NCBI GenBank assembly: GCA_002701295.1
Contig: NZUJ01000105.1
Span: 1-51,581, forward strand
Reading direction: 5' to 3'
Origin: Ponticaulis sp.
Lineage (GTDB): Bacteria > Pseudomonadota > Alphaproteobacteria > Caulobacterales > Hyphomonadaceae
Length of the DNA: 51,581 nucleotides
Shown: positions 43,205 through 51,581 of the stretch, piece after piece
Position numbering within the stretch: the first letter of the stretch is position 1
Layout: each line of letters starts with the position of its first letter
Position numbers and translations under genes: made by a program
Notes under the pieces: model-generated
Told to the model about the DNA's origin: nothing
Database searches by the model: none
Seen by the model: the letters and a program-made list of their open reading frames with translations, nothing else

Positions 43205-44034
43205 TGCCCGTTTCAAGAATTTCAGACGTCTTTGAAAAAGCACGCTCGGAGAACCGGGCAGCGCTCGTCACCTATGTGATGGCGGGTGATCCAGATCTCG
43301 AAACCAGCCTCGAGCTTCTGCACACGCTGGCGGATAATGGTGCCGATATCATCGAGATTGGCGCGCCATTTACAGACCCGATGGCCGATGGCCCGACCAT
43401 TCAGCGCGCTGCGCAGCGCAGCCTGAAAGCCGGGACACGCCTGGTGGACGTGCTGGAGCTCGCCCATCGATTCCGCATGAAGAATGACACCACGCCGCTT
43501 ATCCTGATGGGATATGCGAACCCGGTGCATCTGATGGGATATGAGACGTTTGCCGGCCGTGCGGCTGCTGCCGGAATTGACGGGACGATCATTGTCGACC
43601 TGCCACCTGAAGAAGATCTGCCGCTGCGTGACGCCTATGAAAAGCATCATCTGGCCGTGATCCGGCTTGCGACACCAACGACACATGAAGCGCGGATGCA
43701 AAGTGTGTCAGATGGCGCGAGCGGGTTCCTCTATTATGTGTCTGTTGCCGGTGTGACGGGCGCAAAAAAGCCTGTGGTCAGTGATATTAAGGCCGGTGTT
43801 GACCTTGCGCGGCGGGTCTCGAATTTGCCCGTTTGTGTCGGTTTTGGTATTAAAACGGGCGAACAGGCCCGTGAAATGGCTGAAATTTGTGAAGGTGTGG
43901 TCGTTGGATCGGCCTTCGTTGATATTATATCTGAGATGGCGCAGACTGGGTCCAACAGCGACTCGATACAGTCAGTCGCAGAATTGACGCGGGACCTGCG
44001 TGCAGGGCTCGACAGAAATGGCAGCGCCTCTTGA
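43204..44034 (+). CDS. trpA: Tryptophan synthase alpha chain
   Basis: 276 residues from the ATG at 43204, which overlaps the cutA stop. Cleaves indole-3-glycerol phosphate to indole for TrpB. Catalytic Glu51 in EIGAPFTDPMADGP and Asp62 are present, as are the later GFLYYVSVAGVTGA and VCVGFGIKT. accD follows 11 bases downstream. Confidence 0.97.
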   Translation: MPVSRISDVFEKARSENRAALVTYVMAGDPDLETSLELLHTLADNGADIIEIGAPFTDPMADGPTIQRAAQRSLKAGTRLVDVLELAHRFRMKNDTTPLILMGYANPVHLMGYETFAGRAAAAGIDGTIIVDLPPEEDLPLRDAYEKHHLAVIRLATPTTHEARMQSVSDGASGFLYYVSVAGVTGAKKPVVSDIKAGVDLARRVSNLPVCVGFGIKTGEQAREMAEICEGVVVGSAFVDIISEMAQTGSNSDSIQSVAELTRDLRAGLDRNGSAS

Positions 44035-44045
44035 CGGAGAAACGC

Positions 44046-45008
44046 ATGAACTGGCTCTCAAATATCAGCCCTCCGGGCTTGAAATCGGTATTTGGTAAGC
44101 GTGAAGCCCCGGAAAATCTCTGGGTTAAATGTCCAAAATCAGGCGAGCTGATTTATCGCCCTGATCTCGAGGCGAGCTATTGGGTGACGCCATCGGGCGC
44201 GCACCTGCGTGTTGGACCACTGGTGCGGTTCCGGTCTCTGTTCGATGATGGCAAGTGGGAGCCGATCCAGCTTCCTGACGTGCCGCGCGACCCGCTGAAG
44301 TTCAAGGACGACAAGCCGTATACGGTGCGCCTGAAAGCGGCGAAGACCAAGATTGCCGACCGTAACAAAGCCGACCCATCCGGCGGCCTGATTTCTCAGG
44401 ACGACTGTATGGCAGCGAGCTTTGGCCGGATTGGCGGCAAGCCTGCAGTTGTGCTGGTTCAGGATTTTGCCTTCATGGGTGGATCGCTGGGCATGGCGGC
44501 TGGTGAAGCCTTCATCAAGGCCGCTGAAACGGCTGTGGCGCGTAAGGCTGCGCTGATCGTCTGCACAGCCTCTGGTGGTGCGCGGATGCAGGAAGGCACG
44601 CTGTCTCTTATGCAGATGCCGCGGACGACGCTGGCTATTCAGGATGTGAGAGACGCCGGACTGCCATATATTGTGGTGCTGACGGACCCGACTTCGGGTG
44701 GTGTGTCTGCGTCTTATGCCATGCTGGGCGATGTGCATATGGCCGAGCCTGAAGCCATGATCGCCTTCTCCGGACCGCGTGTGATCGAACAGACCATTCG
44801 CCAGAAATTGCCGGAAGGCTTTCAGCGCTCTGAATTCCTGAAGGATAAGGGTGTTGTCGACATGGTTGTTGACCGCCGCGAAATGGCTGGCGTGATGGGC
44901 CGATTGCTGAGCCATCTGATGCCATCCAAATCGGGTTCTGACGGTACGTTCAAGCCTGTGGCTCCGCCATCGGTTGATGGTGTGTCAGACTACGACGACG
45001 AGGACTAA
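44046..45008 (+). CDS. accD: Acetyl-CoA carboxylase carboxyltransferase beta subunit
   Basis: 320 residues from the ATG at 44046, with GGAG before it. Carboxylates acetyl-CoA with AccA as part of fatty-acid synthesis. The N-terminal four-Cys zinc finger is reduced to one Cys (Cys29 in WVKCPKSGE; the other three positions are Ser32, Thr48 and Gly51), as in many alphaproteobacterial AccD. The CT domain is intact, e.g. FMGGSLGMAAGEAF, SGGARMQEG, TDPTSGGVSASYA. Confidence 0.95.
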   Translation: MNWLSNISPPGLKSVFGKREAPENLWVKCPKSGELIYRPDLEASYWVTPSGAHLRVGPLVRFRSLFDDGKWEPIQLPDVPRDPLKFKDDKPYTVRLKAAKTKIADRNKADPSGGLISQDDCMAASFGRIGGKPAVVLVQDFAFMGGSLGMAAGEAFIKAAETAVARKAALIVCTASGGARMQEGTLSLMQMPRTTLAIQDVRDAGLPYIVVLTDPTSGGVSASYAMLGDVHMAEPEAMIAFSGPRVIEQTIRQKLPEGFQRSEFLKDKGVVDMVVDRREMAGVMGRLLSHLMPSKSGSDGTFKPVAPPSVDGVSDYDDED

Positions 45009-45030
45009 ATCTCTGAACAATTCCGGTGAC

Positions 45031-46308
45031 GTGCTGACGGACCTTCTGGCCGCGTTTGAGGCGTTGCCGAAGCCGCCTGTCTTCAAGCTGACGACAGAAC
45101 CCGTCCGCCGTGTGCTGGAGGCTGTTGGTCGTCCGCAGGACCGGCTTCCACCGGTCATCCATATCGCAGGCACGAACGGCAAGGGCTCCACGACGGCCTT
45201 TATGCGGGCGATCACCGAAGCCCACGGCCTGAAAGCCCATGTGGATACTTCGCCTCATCTGATCCGCGTAAACGAACGCATTCGGATTGCGGGTGAGCTG
45301 ATCTCCGATGAGGCGCTTCGCAGCTATGCCGAGCGTGTGCTGGAGGCGAATGCGGGGCAGCCTATGTCTTTCTTTGAAGGCATGACGGTTGTTGCCTATC
45401 TGGCCTTCGCCGATGCACCGGCAGATGTGACGCTGGTTGAGGTGGGCCTTGGTGGGCGGTTTGACTGCACGAATGTGTTCGACAAGACCGCCTGCAGCGT
45501 GATCACGCCTATTGATTTTGACCACAGGGATTTTCTGGGCCGGCATTTGTGTCAGATCGCCTGGGAAAAGGCTGGCATCATCAAGCCTGACAGCCCTGTT
45601 GTGAGCGCCAATCAGCAGAGTGAGGTCGAGCGGACCTTGCGCGCCGAAGCGCGATTTCAGGGCGCACCTTTCACTGCACTGAGCGAAGTTTCGGATGTGT
45701 CGGTTGGTGCCGAGGGGATTACGTTTGAAATTGATGGCATGACGGTTGGCCCGGCTGATCTGAGCCTTGAAGGGCCGCATCAGCTGTCTAATGCAGCGCT
45801 GGCCATTCTGGCGCTGAAGCGAAGTGGCGCCTTCAAGCTGAAATCTGAGTGTGTGAAGGCGGGGCTGAAGTCAGCCGTCTGGCCTGCGCGGCTGCAAAAG
45901 CTGGCCGACGGGCCGCTGACCGCGCTTTTACCGGGCAAGACCGTGATGTTGGATGGCGGGCATAACCCGCATGCGGCAGCAGCGCTGCGGCGGGCGCTTG
46001 AGCCTCATTCGCCGATCCCTGCAGCAATGGCGATGCTGCGGACGAAAGATGCCGAGTCTTATCTGAAAGAACTGGCGCCCGTGATCGGGCATCTGGCTGT
46101 TCTGCCTATGACCTCAGACAAGAACGGGCATGACCCGAAACATCTTGAACGGTGCGCCCAGAAGCTTGGCATATCTGTCAGTGTGCATGACACGATTGAG
46201 GATAGCCTGAACCGTCTGTCGCAAGAAAAAAGCGATCACGCACTGATTTGCGGATCGCTTTATCTTGCGGGTGATGTACTCGCCGAAAATGGCGAAATCA
46301 TCGATTAA
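45031..46308 (+). CDS. folC: Folylpolyglutamate synthase/dihydrofolate synthase
   Basis: 425 residues from the GTG at 45031. The frame is open back to a TTG at 44974 and an ATG at 44977, but those starts lie inside accD and give an odd N-terminus. P-loop GTNGKGS (47-53), then DTSPHL.RVNERIRI, then VEVGLGGRFDCTNVF, then DGGHNPHAA. Joins dihydropteroate and glutamate and adds glutamate tails to folates. AAAGCGATC...GATCGCTTT (46229-46261) inside the end of the gene could form a stem. Confidence 0.93.
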   Translation: MLTDLLAAFEALPKPPVFKLTTEPVRRVLEAVGRPQDRLPPVIHIAGTNGKGSTTAFMRAITEAHGLKAHVDTSPHLIRVNERIRIAGELISDEALRSYAERVLEANAGQPMSFFEGMTVVAYLAFADAPADVTLVEVGLGGRFDCTNVFDKTACSVITPIDFDHRDFLGRHLCQIAWEKAGIIKPDSPVVSANQQSEVERTLRAEARFQGAPFTALSEVSDVSVGAEGITFEIDGMTVGPADLSLEGPHQLSNAALAILALKRSGAFKLKSECVKAGLKSAVWPARLQKLADGPLTALLPGKTVMLDGGHNPHAAAALRRALEPHSPIPAAMAMLRTKDAESYLKELAPVIGHLAVLPMTSDKNGHDPKHLERCAQKLGISVSVHDTIEDSLNRLSQEKSDHALICGSLYLAGDVLAENGEIID

Positions 46309-46328
46309 CCTGGGGCTCTGAACAACGC

Positions 46329-46652
46329 TTAAGCCGTTTCTGTTTTTACCCACTCGGTCAGCTTGTCTTTGTGCATGTCGCCAAGGTGCGTGGCAGTCAC
46401 CTTACCGCCCTTGAACATGATGAGCGTCGGCAGGCCACGCACGCCATATTTTGTCATGGTCATCGGGTTTTCGTCGACATTCAGTTTCACGAACTTCACC
46501 TTGCCGTCCATTTCTTCGGCAACGCGCTCGACGTTCGGGGAAAGCTTCTTACAAGGGCCACACCATTCCGCCCAGAAGTCCACAACTACAGGAACTTCCG
46601 AACCGAGAACTTCGGTGTCGAATGTGTCGTCATTAATATCAATCGCAGTCAT
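46329..46652 (-). CDS. trxA: Thioredoxin
   Basis: 107 residues from the ATG at 46652, with GGAG seven bases upstream; a longer start at 46664 would overlap this site. Active site WCGPC, with VVVDFWAEWCGPCK and the conserved GLPTLIMFKGG (cis-Pro) region. Downstream of addA with a 54-base gap, the usual alphaproteobacterial order. Confidence 0.97.
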   Translation of the reverse strand: MTAIDINDDTFDTEVLGSEVPVVVDFWAEWCGPCKKLSPNVERVAEEMDGKVKFVKLNVDENPMTMTKYGVRGLPTLIMFKGGKVTATHLGDMHKDKLTEWVKTETA

Positions 46653-46706
46653 ATGCGTCTCCATTCTTCGGGCTGCCAGACCATCCTGCGGTCAGGTGCT
46701 GGCGGG

Positions 46707-49700
46707 TCAATTCTGCGCCTGCGCTTTTTTGAGCGCCGACAACATGACGGATTCGTCAAGAACCATAAAGTGGGGACCGTCGGTCCACAGTAAAGCGCAT
46801 TTAACAGACTTGTTAGGATAGGTCACAGAAAGAACGTCAAAATAGGAGCCCAATTGCGCGAGATAGGGCTCTGCGACGCCATCCTGCGTCTTTGGAGGGG
46901 GGCGGTCGGTCTTGTAATCGATCACCCAGACTTCATCCTCGGTGATACGCATGCGGTCGATGCGGCCATTGATGATGACGCCGCTGGGCAGGTTCGGTCC
47001 CGAGCCGACAATCGGCGCTTCAGCGCGCCCGCCGGGGCCGAAAACGGGTGCAAGTTCGGGGGCTTCGAGCACAGAAAATGTTACATTGAGGATGTCTTCG
47101 GCGAGTTCGCCCTGATCCTCATCGAGACAGCGTTCGAGATAGCGTTCCGCGCGGGCACGTCTGCTCGGAAGTGGCACGTCGGGCAGAATTTCGAGAAGCG
47201 CGTGAATGAGGCGTCCGCGCTGGAAACGGCGGACCTGATCTTCACCGAAGGGCGGAAGGACAGGCGTGTCACCCGGCAGGAGCGAACTTGGCGCGCGAAG
47301 ACCCGGTTCGGCATGGGCATTTGGCAGGATTTGTCTGACCCAGTCTGGAAGGGGTGTTGTGGCCGTCTTCGCTGTCGGCGCGGAATGGATCGTTACAGGC
47401 GGCGGAAGCCCGCCCAGCTGCCAGCGGCCATCATCGAAGTTCTGTGCAGTCTCGCCCTGCCAGAGTTCTGCGGTCTGGGTGCAGAGGTCATACCAGCTGC
47501 CATCAACATAGCCTTTGCCATTTACGCCGCCATGCCATGCGCCGCAGATGACGAGCTGGTCTTTGGCGCGAGTGAGGGCAACGTATAACAGGCGATGACT
47601 TTCGGCGCGGGATTTGGCGATTTCGATATCGCGCATCGCTGTGGTGGCCGGGCAATCGACATCAGCTTTGCCAAGCCAGATGGGCAGGCCTTCCGCAGAG
47701 AAAACCAGATTGCCCGCAAGTCGGTTTTTACCGACCCCTGTTGTATCCGGCAGAATGACGATCGGGGCTTCAAGGCCCTTGGAGCCGTGCACCGTCATGA
47801 CGCGGATTTCGTCTGCCGGACCAGAGGCTTCACGCTTGATTTCGCCGGCCTGTTTCTCAACAGCGATGATGAAGGCCTGAAGGCTGGTGCTTTCCGTGTC
47901 ATCGAGATTTGTCGCGATAGACACCAGCGCGTCGACAGGGTCGCGAGCCGGGGTGCTGAAACGGGCGTTGATGGCCTGCCAACCCGTCTGGCCAAGGCTT
48001 TCATGGCGGGCATTTAGGAGCCAGCTCAGGAATTCAAAGGCCGGGAGGTGACGACGGGCGAGGACGCCGTTGAGAAAAGTCTGTCCTGCGGCATAGGCTG
48101 GGTCATCTGAGGCCGCAAACCGTGACCAGAGGCTTTCGCGATCACGTTTCCAGGCGAGTGGGAAGAGATGTTTGTCGTCATCAAGAAGGCCGAGAAAGGC
48201 GCCTTTCATGATCTCTGCAAAGGCGAGGTCATCTTCGGGCAGGAGAGCAAAACGGATGAGGTTCAGAATATCCTGCACTGCGAGGGTATCGAGAATATTT
48301 AGCCGGTCGGCACCGGCGACCGGCAGATCCTTCGCCTTTAGCGCCTGAATGATTGCGTGGAAGAGTGCCTTGCGGGAGCGAACGAGGATGAGGATATCCC
48401 CCGCGCGCGCCGGGCGCGGATCACTGTCGCGGCCCTCTTCATAGATGCCGGGTGCGCCGGGTTTGAGGCGGTCATCAATCCAGTCAGCGATTTTGAGAGC
48501 GAGACTGCGGGCAGGTGAGATTTGCCGTTCCATATCCATCGGGGCGTCCCACGGCACGCCTGTCGGAATGGCTTCAGGGGCTTCGAGTGGCCAGATTTCG
48601 ACTTGTCCCTGATGGGCGTCGCGGAAGGCGTGATGCTGGATGGTGTCAGCTGTGGTGGGAATTTCATGAGAGAAGGGCGCGCCAGTTGCGCCAGCTGGAC
48701 CGTTGAAGACGGCATCAACATAGCCGAGGACTTCCGGCGTTGAGCGGAAGGACATGGCGATGTCAGGCAGGTGAACGGACGCGCCGTTCTCGCCATCCTG
48801 TCGTGCTGCAAAGCCCTGTCTTTCGCGCTGGAACTGGGCCGTATCTGCACCCTGGAAGGAGTAGATGGACTGTTTCTCATCGCCCACGACGAACAGAGTG
48901 CGGATGAGGTCTGCGGTGCCTGCGCCGGCGAAAAATTCCGAGACGAGTGAGTTGACGATCTGCCACTGGTCGGGGCTGGTATCCTGCGCCTCGTCGAGGA
49001 GCACATGCGAGATGCCACCATCAAGCTTGTAGAGCACCCATTCGGAGAGATCAGCCTCCACCAGCAGGGATCGCGTTTCGAGGATCAGATCGTCAAAATC
49101 GAGGCCTGCGCGGATACGTTTTTCGTGTTCATGCGCCGTGAGGATGGGTTCGGCAAGCGCCAGAAGGTCAAGTGTCCGGTCGCGGAGTTTGATGGCGTTG
49201 AGCTGGTCCAGACCTGCCAGAAATCGCGTGGTTTCTGTGCCTGCAGGGATGCTGAACAGGTTCTCGACGGCGGTGCCCTGAAAGGCTTTTGTGTAGATTT
49301 CAGGCTTTCGGAGCGGACCAGTGGCCGTGAAAAACACCTTGCGATACAGGTCCAGCGCGAGCTCTGGTGAGGCAGCATAGAGGACATCGCGCAGATTGGT
49401 GGCGAGTGTCTGGTCTTTTTTGGCTGAGCTGCTTTCGAGCTGCGAAATGGCGCGCCCGATCTGGTCTTTTGGAAGGCCCTGGCCAACGAGTTGCTCGATG
49501 CAGTCGGCTTCTGACATGTCAGGGGCATTGAGGAAGTCCGAAATGACCCGGCGACGCGCCGAGGGCGTGCGGGCTTCTGAGAGGAAGCGCCGCAAACGCA
49601 TGGCGTTGCCTTCAATCAGGTCACGAATGCCATCATAACGCAGACCGCCGATTTCCAGCATCAGACGCCGGAAAAGATCGAGCCCGTTTTCAGTGTCTTG

Positions 49701-50210
49701 TAGCTGCTCAAAGGCGGTGCGGGCGGCGGCATGCCAGAGGTCTTTGCCCGAGGCTTCGTCCAGTTCCTGAAAACCGGGAGGCACGCCAGCCTCCAGCGGG
49801 AAGCGTCGCAGAACACGACCCGCAAAGGCGTGCAGGGTTTCAATGCGAAGACCGCCCGGCGTTTCGAGCGCGCGGGCAAAGAGGGCGCGGGCCTTGCGAA
49901 GGTCGTCTTCCTCAACAGCCGCGTTTTCGCCCTGCAGCTTTTTGAGGTCCTCGGCGAGCTCTTCGTCCGGCAGGACGGACCAGCTGCCAAGGCGTTTGAA
50001 GAGGCGCTGCTGCATCTCACTGGCCGCGGCCTTGGTGTAGGTAATGCAGAGAATACTGTCCGGGCTGACACCGGTCAGAAGGAGGCGTGCGACGCGGTCG
50101 ATCAGAACTTTGGTCTTACCGGAACCGGCATTGGCCGAGACCCAGACGGAGTAGTCCGGCTCTGCGGCGAGCTTCTGAGCGTCATTTACCAGCTTATAGG
50201 GCGTGGTCAT
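46707..50210 (-). CDS. addA: Double-strand-break repair helicase-nuclease subunit AddA
   Basis: 1167 residues from the ATG at 50210, with AGGA upstream; it overlaps the addB stop by 4 bases (ATGA). UvrD-type helicase: Walker A SANAGSGKTKVLIDR (25-39), Walker-B-like HVLLDEAQDTSPDQW, and VMTVHGSKGLEAPIV. The C-terminal PD-(D/E)XK nuclease is present: Asp1098 and Lys1100 in VIDYKTD, which is followed by QLGSYF. With AddB it resects DNA ends for RecA-dependent repair. Confidence 0.97.
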   Translation of the reverse strand: MTTPYKLVNDAQKLAAEPDYSVWVSANAGSGKTKVLIDRVARLLLTGVSPDSILCITYTKAAASEMQQRLFKRLGSWSVLPDEELAEDLKKLQGENAAVEEDDLRKARALFARALETPGGLRIETLHAFAGRVLRRFPLEAGVPPGFQELDEASGKDLWHAAARTAFEQLQDTENGLDLFRRLMLEIGGLRYDGIRDLIEGNAMRLRRFLSEARTPSARRRVISDFLNAPDMSEADCIEQLVGQGLPKDQIGRAISQLESSSAKKDQTLATNLRDVLYAASPELALDLYRKVFFTATGPLRKPEIYTKAFQGTAVENLFSIPAGTETTRFLAGLDQLNAIKLRDRTLDLLALAEPILTAHEHEKRIRAGLDFDDLILETRSLLVEADLSEWVLYKLDGGISHVLLDEAQDTSPDQWQIVNSLVSEFFAGAGTADLIRTLFVVGDEKQSIYSFQGADTAQFQRERQGFAARQDGENGASVHLPDIAMSFRSTPEVLGYVDAVFNGPAGATGAPFSHEIPTTADTIQHHAFRDAHQGQVEIWPLEAPEAIPTGVPWDAPMDMERQISPARSLALKIADWIDDRLKPGAPGIYEEGRDSDPRPARAGDILILVRSRKALFHAIIQALKAKDLPVAGADRLNILDTLAVQDILNLIRFALLPEDDLAFAEIMKGAFLGLLDDDKHLFPLAWKRDRESLWSRFAASDDPAYAAGQTFLNGVLARRHLPAFEFLSWLLNARHESLGQTGWQAINARFSTPARDPVDALVSIATNLDDTESTSLQAFIIAVEKQAGEIKREASGPADEIRVMTVHGSKGLEAPIVILPDTTGVGKNRLAGNLVFSAEGLPIWLGKADVDCPATTAMRDIEIAKSRAESHRLLYVALTRAKDQLVICGAWHGGVNGKGYVDGSWYDLCTQTAELWQGETAQNFDDGRWQLGGLPPPVTIHSAPTAKTATTPLPDWVRQILPNAHAEPGLRAPSSLLPGDTPVLPPFGEDQVRRFQRGRLIHALLEILPDVPLPSRRARAERYLERCLDEDQGELAEDILNVTFSVLEAPELAPVFGPGGRAEAPIVGSGPNLPSGVIINGRIDRMRITEDEVWVIDYKTDRPPPKTQDGVAEPYLAQLGSYFDVLSVTYPNKSVKCALLWTDGPHFMVLDESVMLSALKKAQAQN

Positions 50211-51581
50211 GAATAGTCCTCCGCGCCTGTATGGCCGGGGTCTGCCCATTCCTGGCGGCGGGACAGCTGGTCGTAATCGGACCAGCCGCGCTGGAACTGG
50301 ATGCGCGGGCCGGAGAGGTAGGGCGTGTCTTCCTTCGCAAAGCTGGTGAGGAGATCTTTGAGGCCTGCAAGTGCGGCGCCGGCAAGCTCTTGAGCGTCCA
50401 CGGGTTTGCGGCCGTCCTGCACCTGTTGGACACCCCCGCCAGAGCCGAAGCCGACATAGAAAAAATCTGCAGGCGGGCCAGTAGGTTTGTCCTCTTCTGC
50501 GCTCAGCGCGGCCATGGCCCCAAGAAGTGGAAGCTGTGGAGAGAGGCCTGAGAGGACCTGTCTGTTCGACGGCGGTTTGCCAGTCTTGAAGTCGGTGATG
50601 GCGAGACTGCCATTGGCGAGGGTTTCAACGAGGTCTGCCCGGCCTATGATTTCGACATCATAGTCGGACAGGGCAATGGTGTGGTTGTAACGGACCTCGA
50701 ATTTGCGGGACTTCACGACGCCGTCGCGCTGAACCATCCAGTCGAGATATCCTTTGGCAACGTCCTCCCAGCCGGGTTCACGTTCCAGAATGAAGAGGTC
50801 ATCTGCGCCGACCTCCCGGAGTTGTTCAGCGAAACTGGCGATGATTTCATCCGGGCGCGTATAAGGGCGGTTCAGCGTATCGAAGCCCTCGAGTGCGGCG
50901 TGAATGGCCGTGCCGATGGACTGTGGATTGAGCGGTGCATCGAGCGCTTCGAGCGGAGAGAGTTTCAGAATGCTCCCGGCGTAAAAGGCGTAAGGATCGC
51001 GGATCAGATTTTCGACATCAGTAACCGAGATATAACGGCTTCGGGCTTCGCTTGGCGGAAGCGGCTTGGGCGGGTGGACCGGGTCAGCAGATTTTGTGTT
51101 CTGAAGAGCGCGGGCCCAGTCAAGAAGATGAGCAGAGTCGGCCATGAGAAGGTCATCGGCTGCTTCGAGGTTTTTGAGCGCGCCGCTCGCGAGAATGCGC
51201 AACCGCCAGAGCCAGCGAGAGGCGACGGCTGGCTTGTCATTCACGCGGAGAGAGCGGGTCAGCACAACATTGGGTGTGCAGGCGAGCTGGGCGAAGTCGT
51301 GTGCGGAGAGGCCGATCCGGGCTTCGGTATCGGGCAGGCCGATGGCGGCACGGATATGGCGGGGGATGAAGCCATCTGTGCCGGGTTGTTCAGGCCAGGT
51401 GCCCTCATTGAGGCCGGACAGAATGAGCCGGTCACACGTTTGCAGGCGGGCTTCCAGTGGGCCCCAGATGTGGAGGCGCGGATGCGAGGGCAGGTCATCA
51501 GACACACTGCGTTCTGAGGCAAGCTGAGAGACGAGCGGGGCGATATCTTCTTTGGCCACGTCGGGCATCCAGTCGCCCATA
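50207..51581 (-). CDS. addB: AddB, partial
   Basis: The last about 457 codons; the N-terminus lies beyond the window edge. An inactivated helicase-like core part (CDRLILSGLNEGTWPEQPGTDGFIPRHIR) is followed by VTDVENLIRDPYAFYAG and the RecB-type nuclease motif AITDFKTGKPPSNRQV, then PQLPLLGAM. The ATGA overlap couples it to addA. Confidence 0.93.
   Translation of the reverse strand, partial: MGDWMPDVAKEDIAPLVSQLASERSVSDDLPSHPRLHIWGPLEARLQTCDRLILSGLNEGTWPEQPGTDGFIPRHIRAAIGLPDTEARIGLSAHDFAQLACTPNVVLTRSLRVNDKPAVASRWLWRLRILASGALKNLEAADDLLMADSAHLLDWARALQNTKSADPVHPPKPLPPSEARSRYISVTDVENLIRDPYAFYAGSILKLSPLEALDAPLNPQSIGTAIHAALEGFDTLNRPYTRPDEIIASFAEQLREVGADDLFILEREPGWEDVAKGYLDWMVQRDGVVKSRKFEVRYNHTIALSDYDVEIIGRADLVETLANGSLAITDFKTGKPPSNRQVLSGLSPQLPLLGAMAALSAEEDKPTGPPADFFYVGFGSGGGVQQVQDGRKPVDAQELAGAALAGLKDLLTSFAKEDTPYLSGPRIQFQRGWSDYDQLSRRQEWADPGHTGAEDYS

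Noticed and set aside
44046-44200. AccD zinc finger with only one of four Cys as a sign of a broken gene
   Set aside because: Alphaproteobacterial AccD proteins commonly lack these Cys; the catalytic domain is intact.
1-51581. CRISPR arrays, IS elements, prophage or tRNA genes
   Set aside because: No regularly spaced repeats, transposase, integrase, phage genes or tRNA-like cloverleaf sequences were seen.

Overview
The window (about 51.6 kb, high GC) looks like chromosomal DNA of an alphaproteobacterium, most likely a hyphomonad/caulobacterial relative. This rests on gene content and order (trpF, trpB, trpA, accD, folC facing trxA-addA-addB; gltD-gltB next to uppP and an NDUFA9-like gene), on an AccD without its zinc finger, and on three GGAAC-N16/17-CGTT sites that match the promoter of the alphaproteobacterial general-stress sigma factor EcfG. 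No rRNA, tRNA, transposase, integrase, phage gene or CRISPR array was seen. The species is inferred, not proven.

Layout. 1-4.3 kb: a truncated membrane gene, two distantly similar secreted proteins of unknown function, an ArsR/SRPBCC two-gene operon with an operator over its start codon, and a small membrane protein. 4.5-10.9 kb: a TonB-dependent receptor followed by an arylamine N-acetyltransferase, several small membrane and lipoprotein genes, an EEP-family hydrolase and a quinone-reductase-like flavoprotein; three genes here start with TTG. 11-17 kb: secreted or lipid-anchored hydrolases, an FAD monooxygenase behind a dyad operator, a transaldolase/fructose-6-phosphate aldolase and a NAGPA-like protein. 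17-19 kb: an AbrB-Doc toxin-antitoxin pair, a YjbR protein, and a stress operon of two helical-bundle proteins (DUF892, DUF2383) behind an EcfG-type promoter. 19-26.8 kb: gltD, a GFA protein and gltB in one operon, then a 353-bp gene-free gap with an AT-rich island (about 21% GC) holding three dyads, then uppP.

26.8-31.2 kb is accessory: a Cys-rich protein, a gene behind a palindrome-marked promoter, a 2OG-Fe(II) oxygenase, a ribbon-helix-helix/EF-hand fusion, OsmC with an EcfG-type promoter, and a serine beta-lactamase-like hydrolase. 31.2-34.9 kb: NDUFA9-like protein, hemN-like radical SAM gene, exported peroxiredoxin-like protein. 34.9-46.3 kb: trpF, trpB, trpA, accD and folC, interrupted by unrelated genes including an EcfG-linked flavodoxin-reductase-like gene, an M48 lipoprotein, a membrane L7/L12-like protein, a YARHG protein and a Tat-exported D-amino-acid-oxidase relative whose motifs are in circularly permuted order. 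46.3-51.6 kb: trxA, addA and the 3' part of addB, for double-strand-break repair.

The core genes serve amino-acid, lipid, folate and cell-wall synthesis and DNA repair. Many of the others are envelope proteins or stress and redox functions. The strongest unusual items are the permuted oxidase, the RHH-signal/TM-EF-hand fusion, the three EcfG-type promoters and the AT-rich dyad island.
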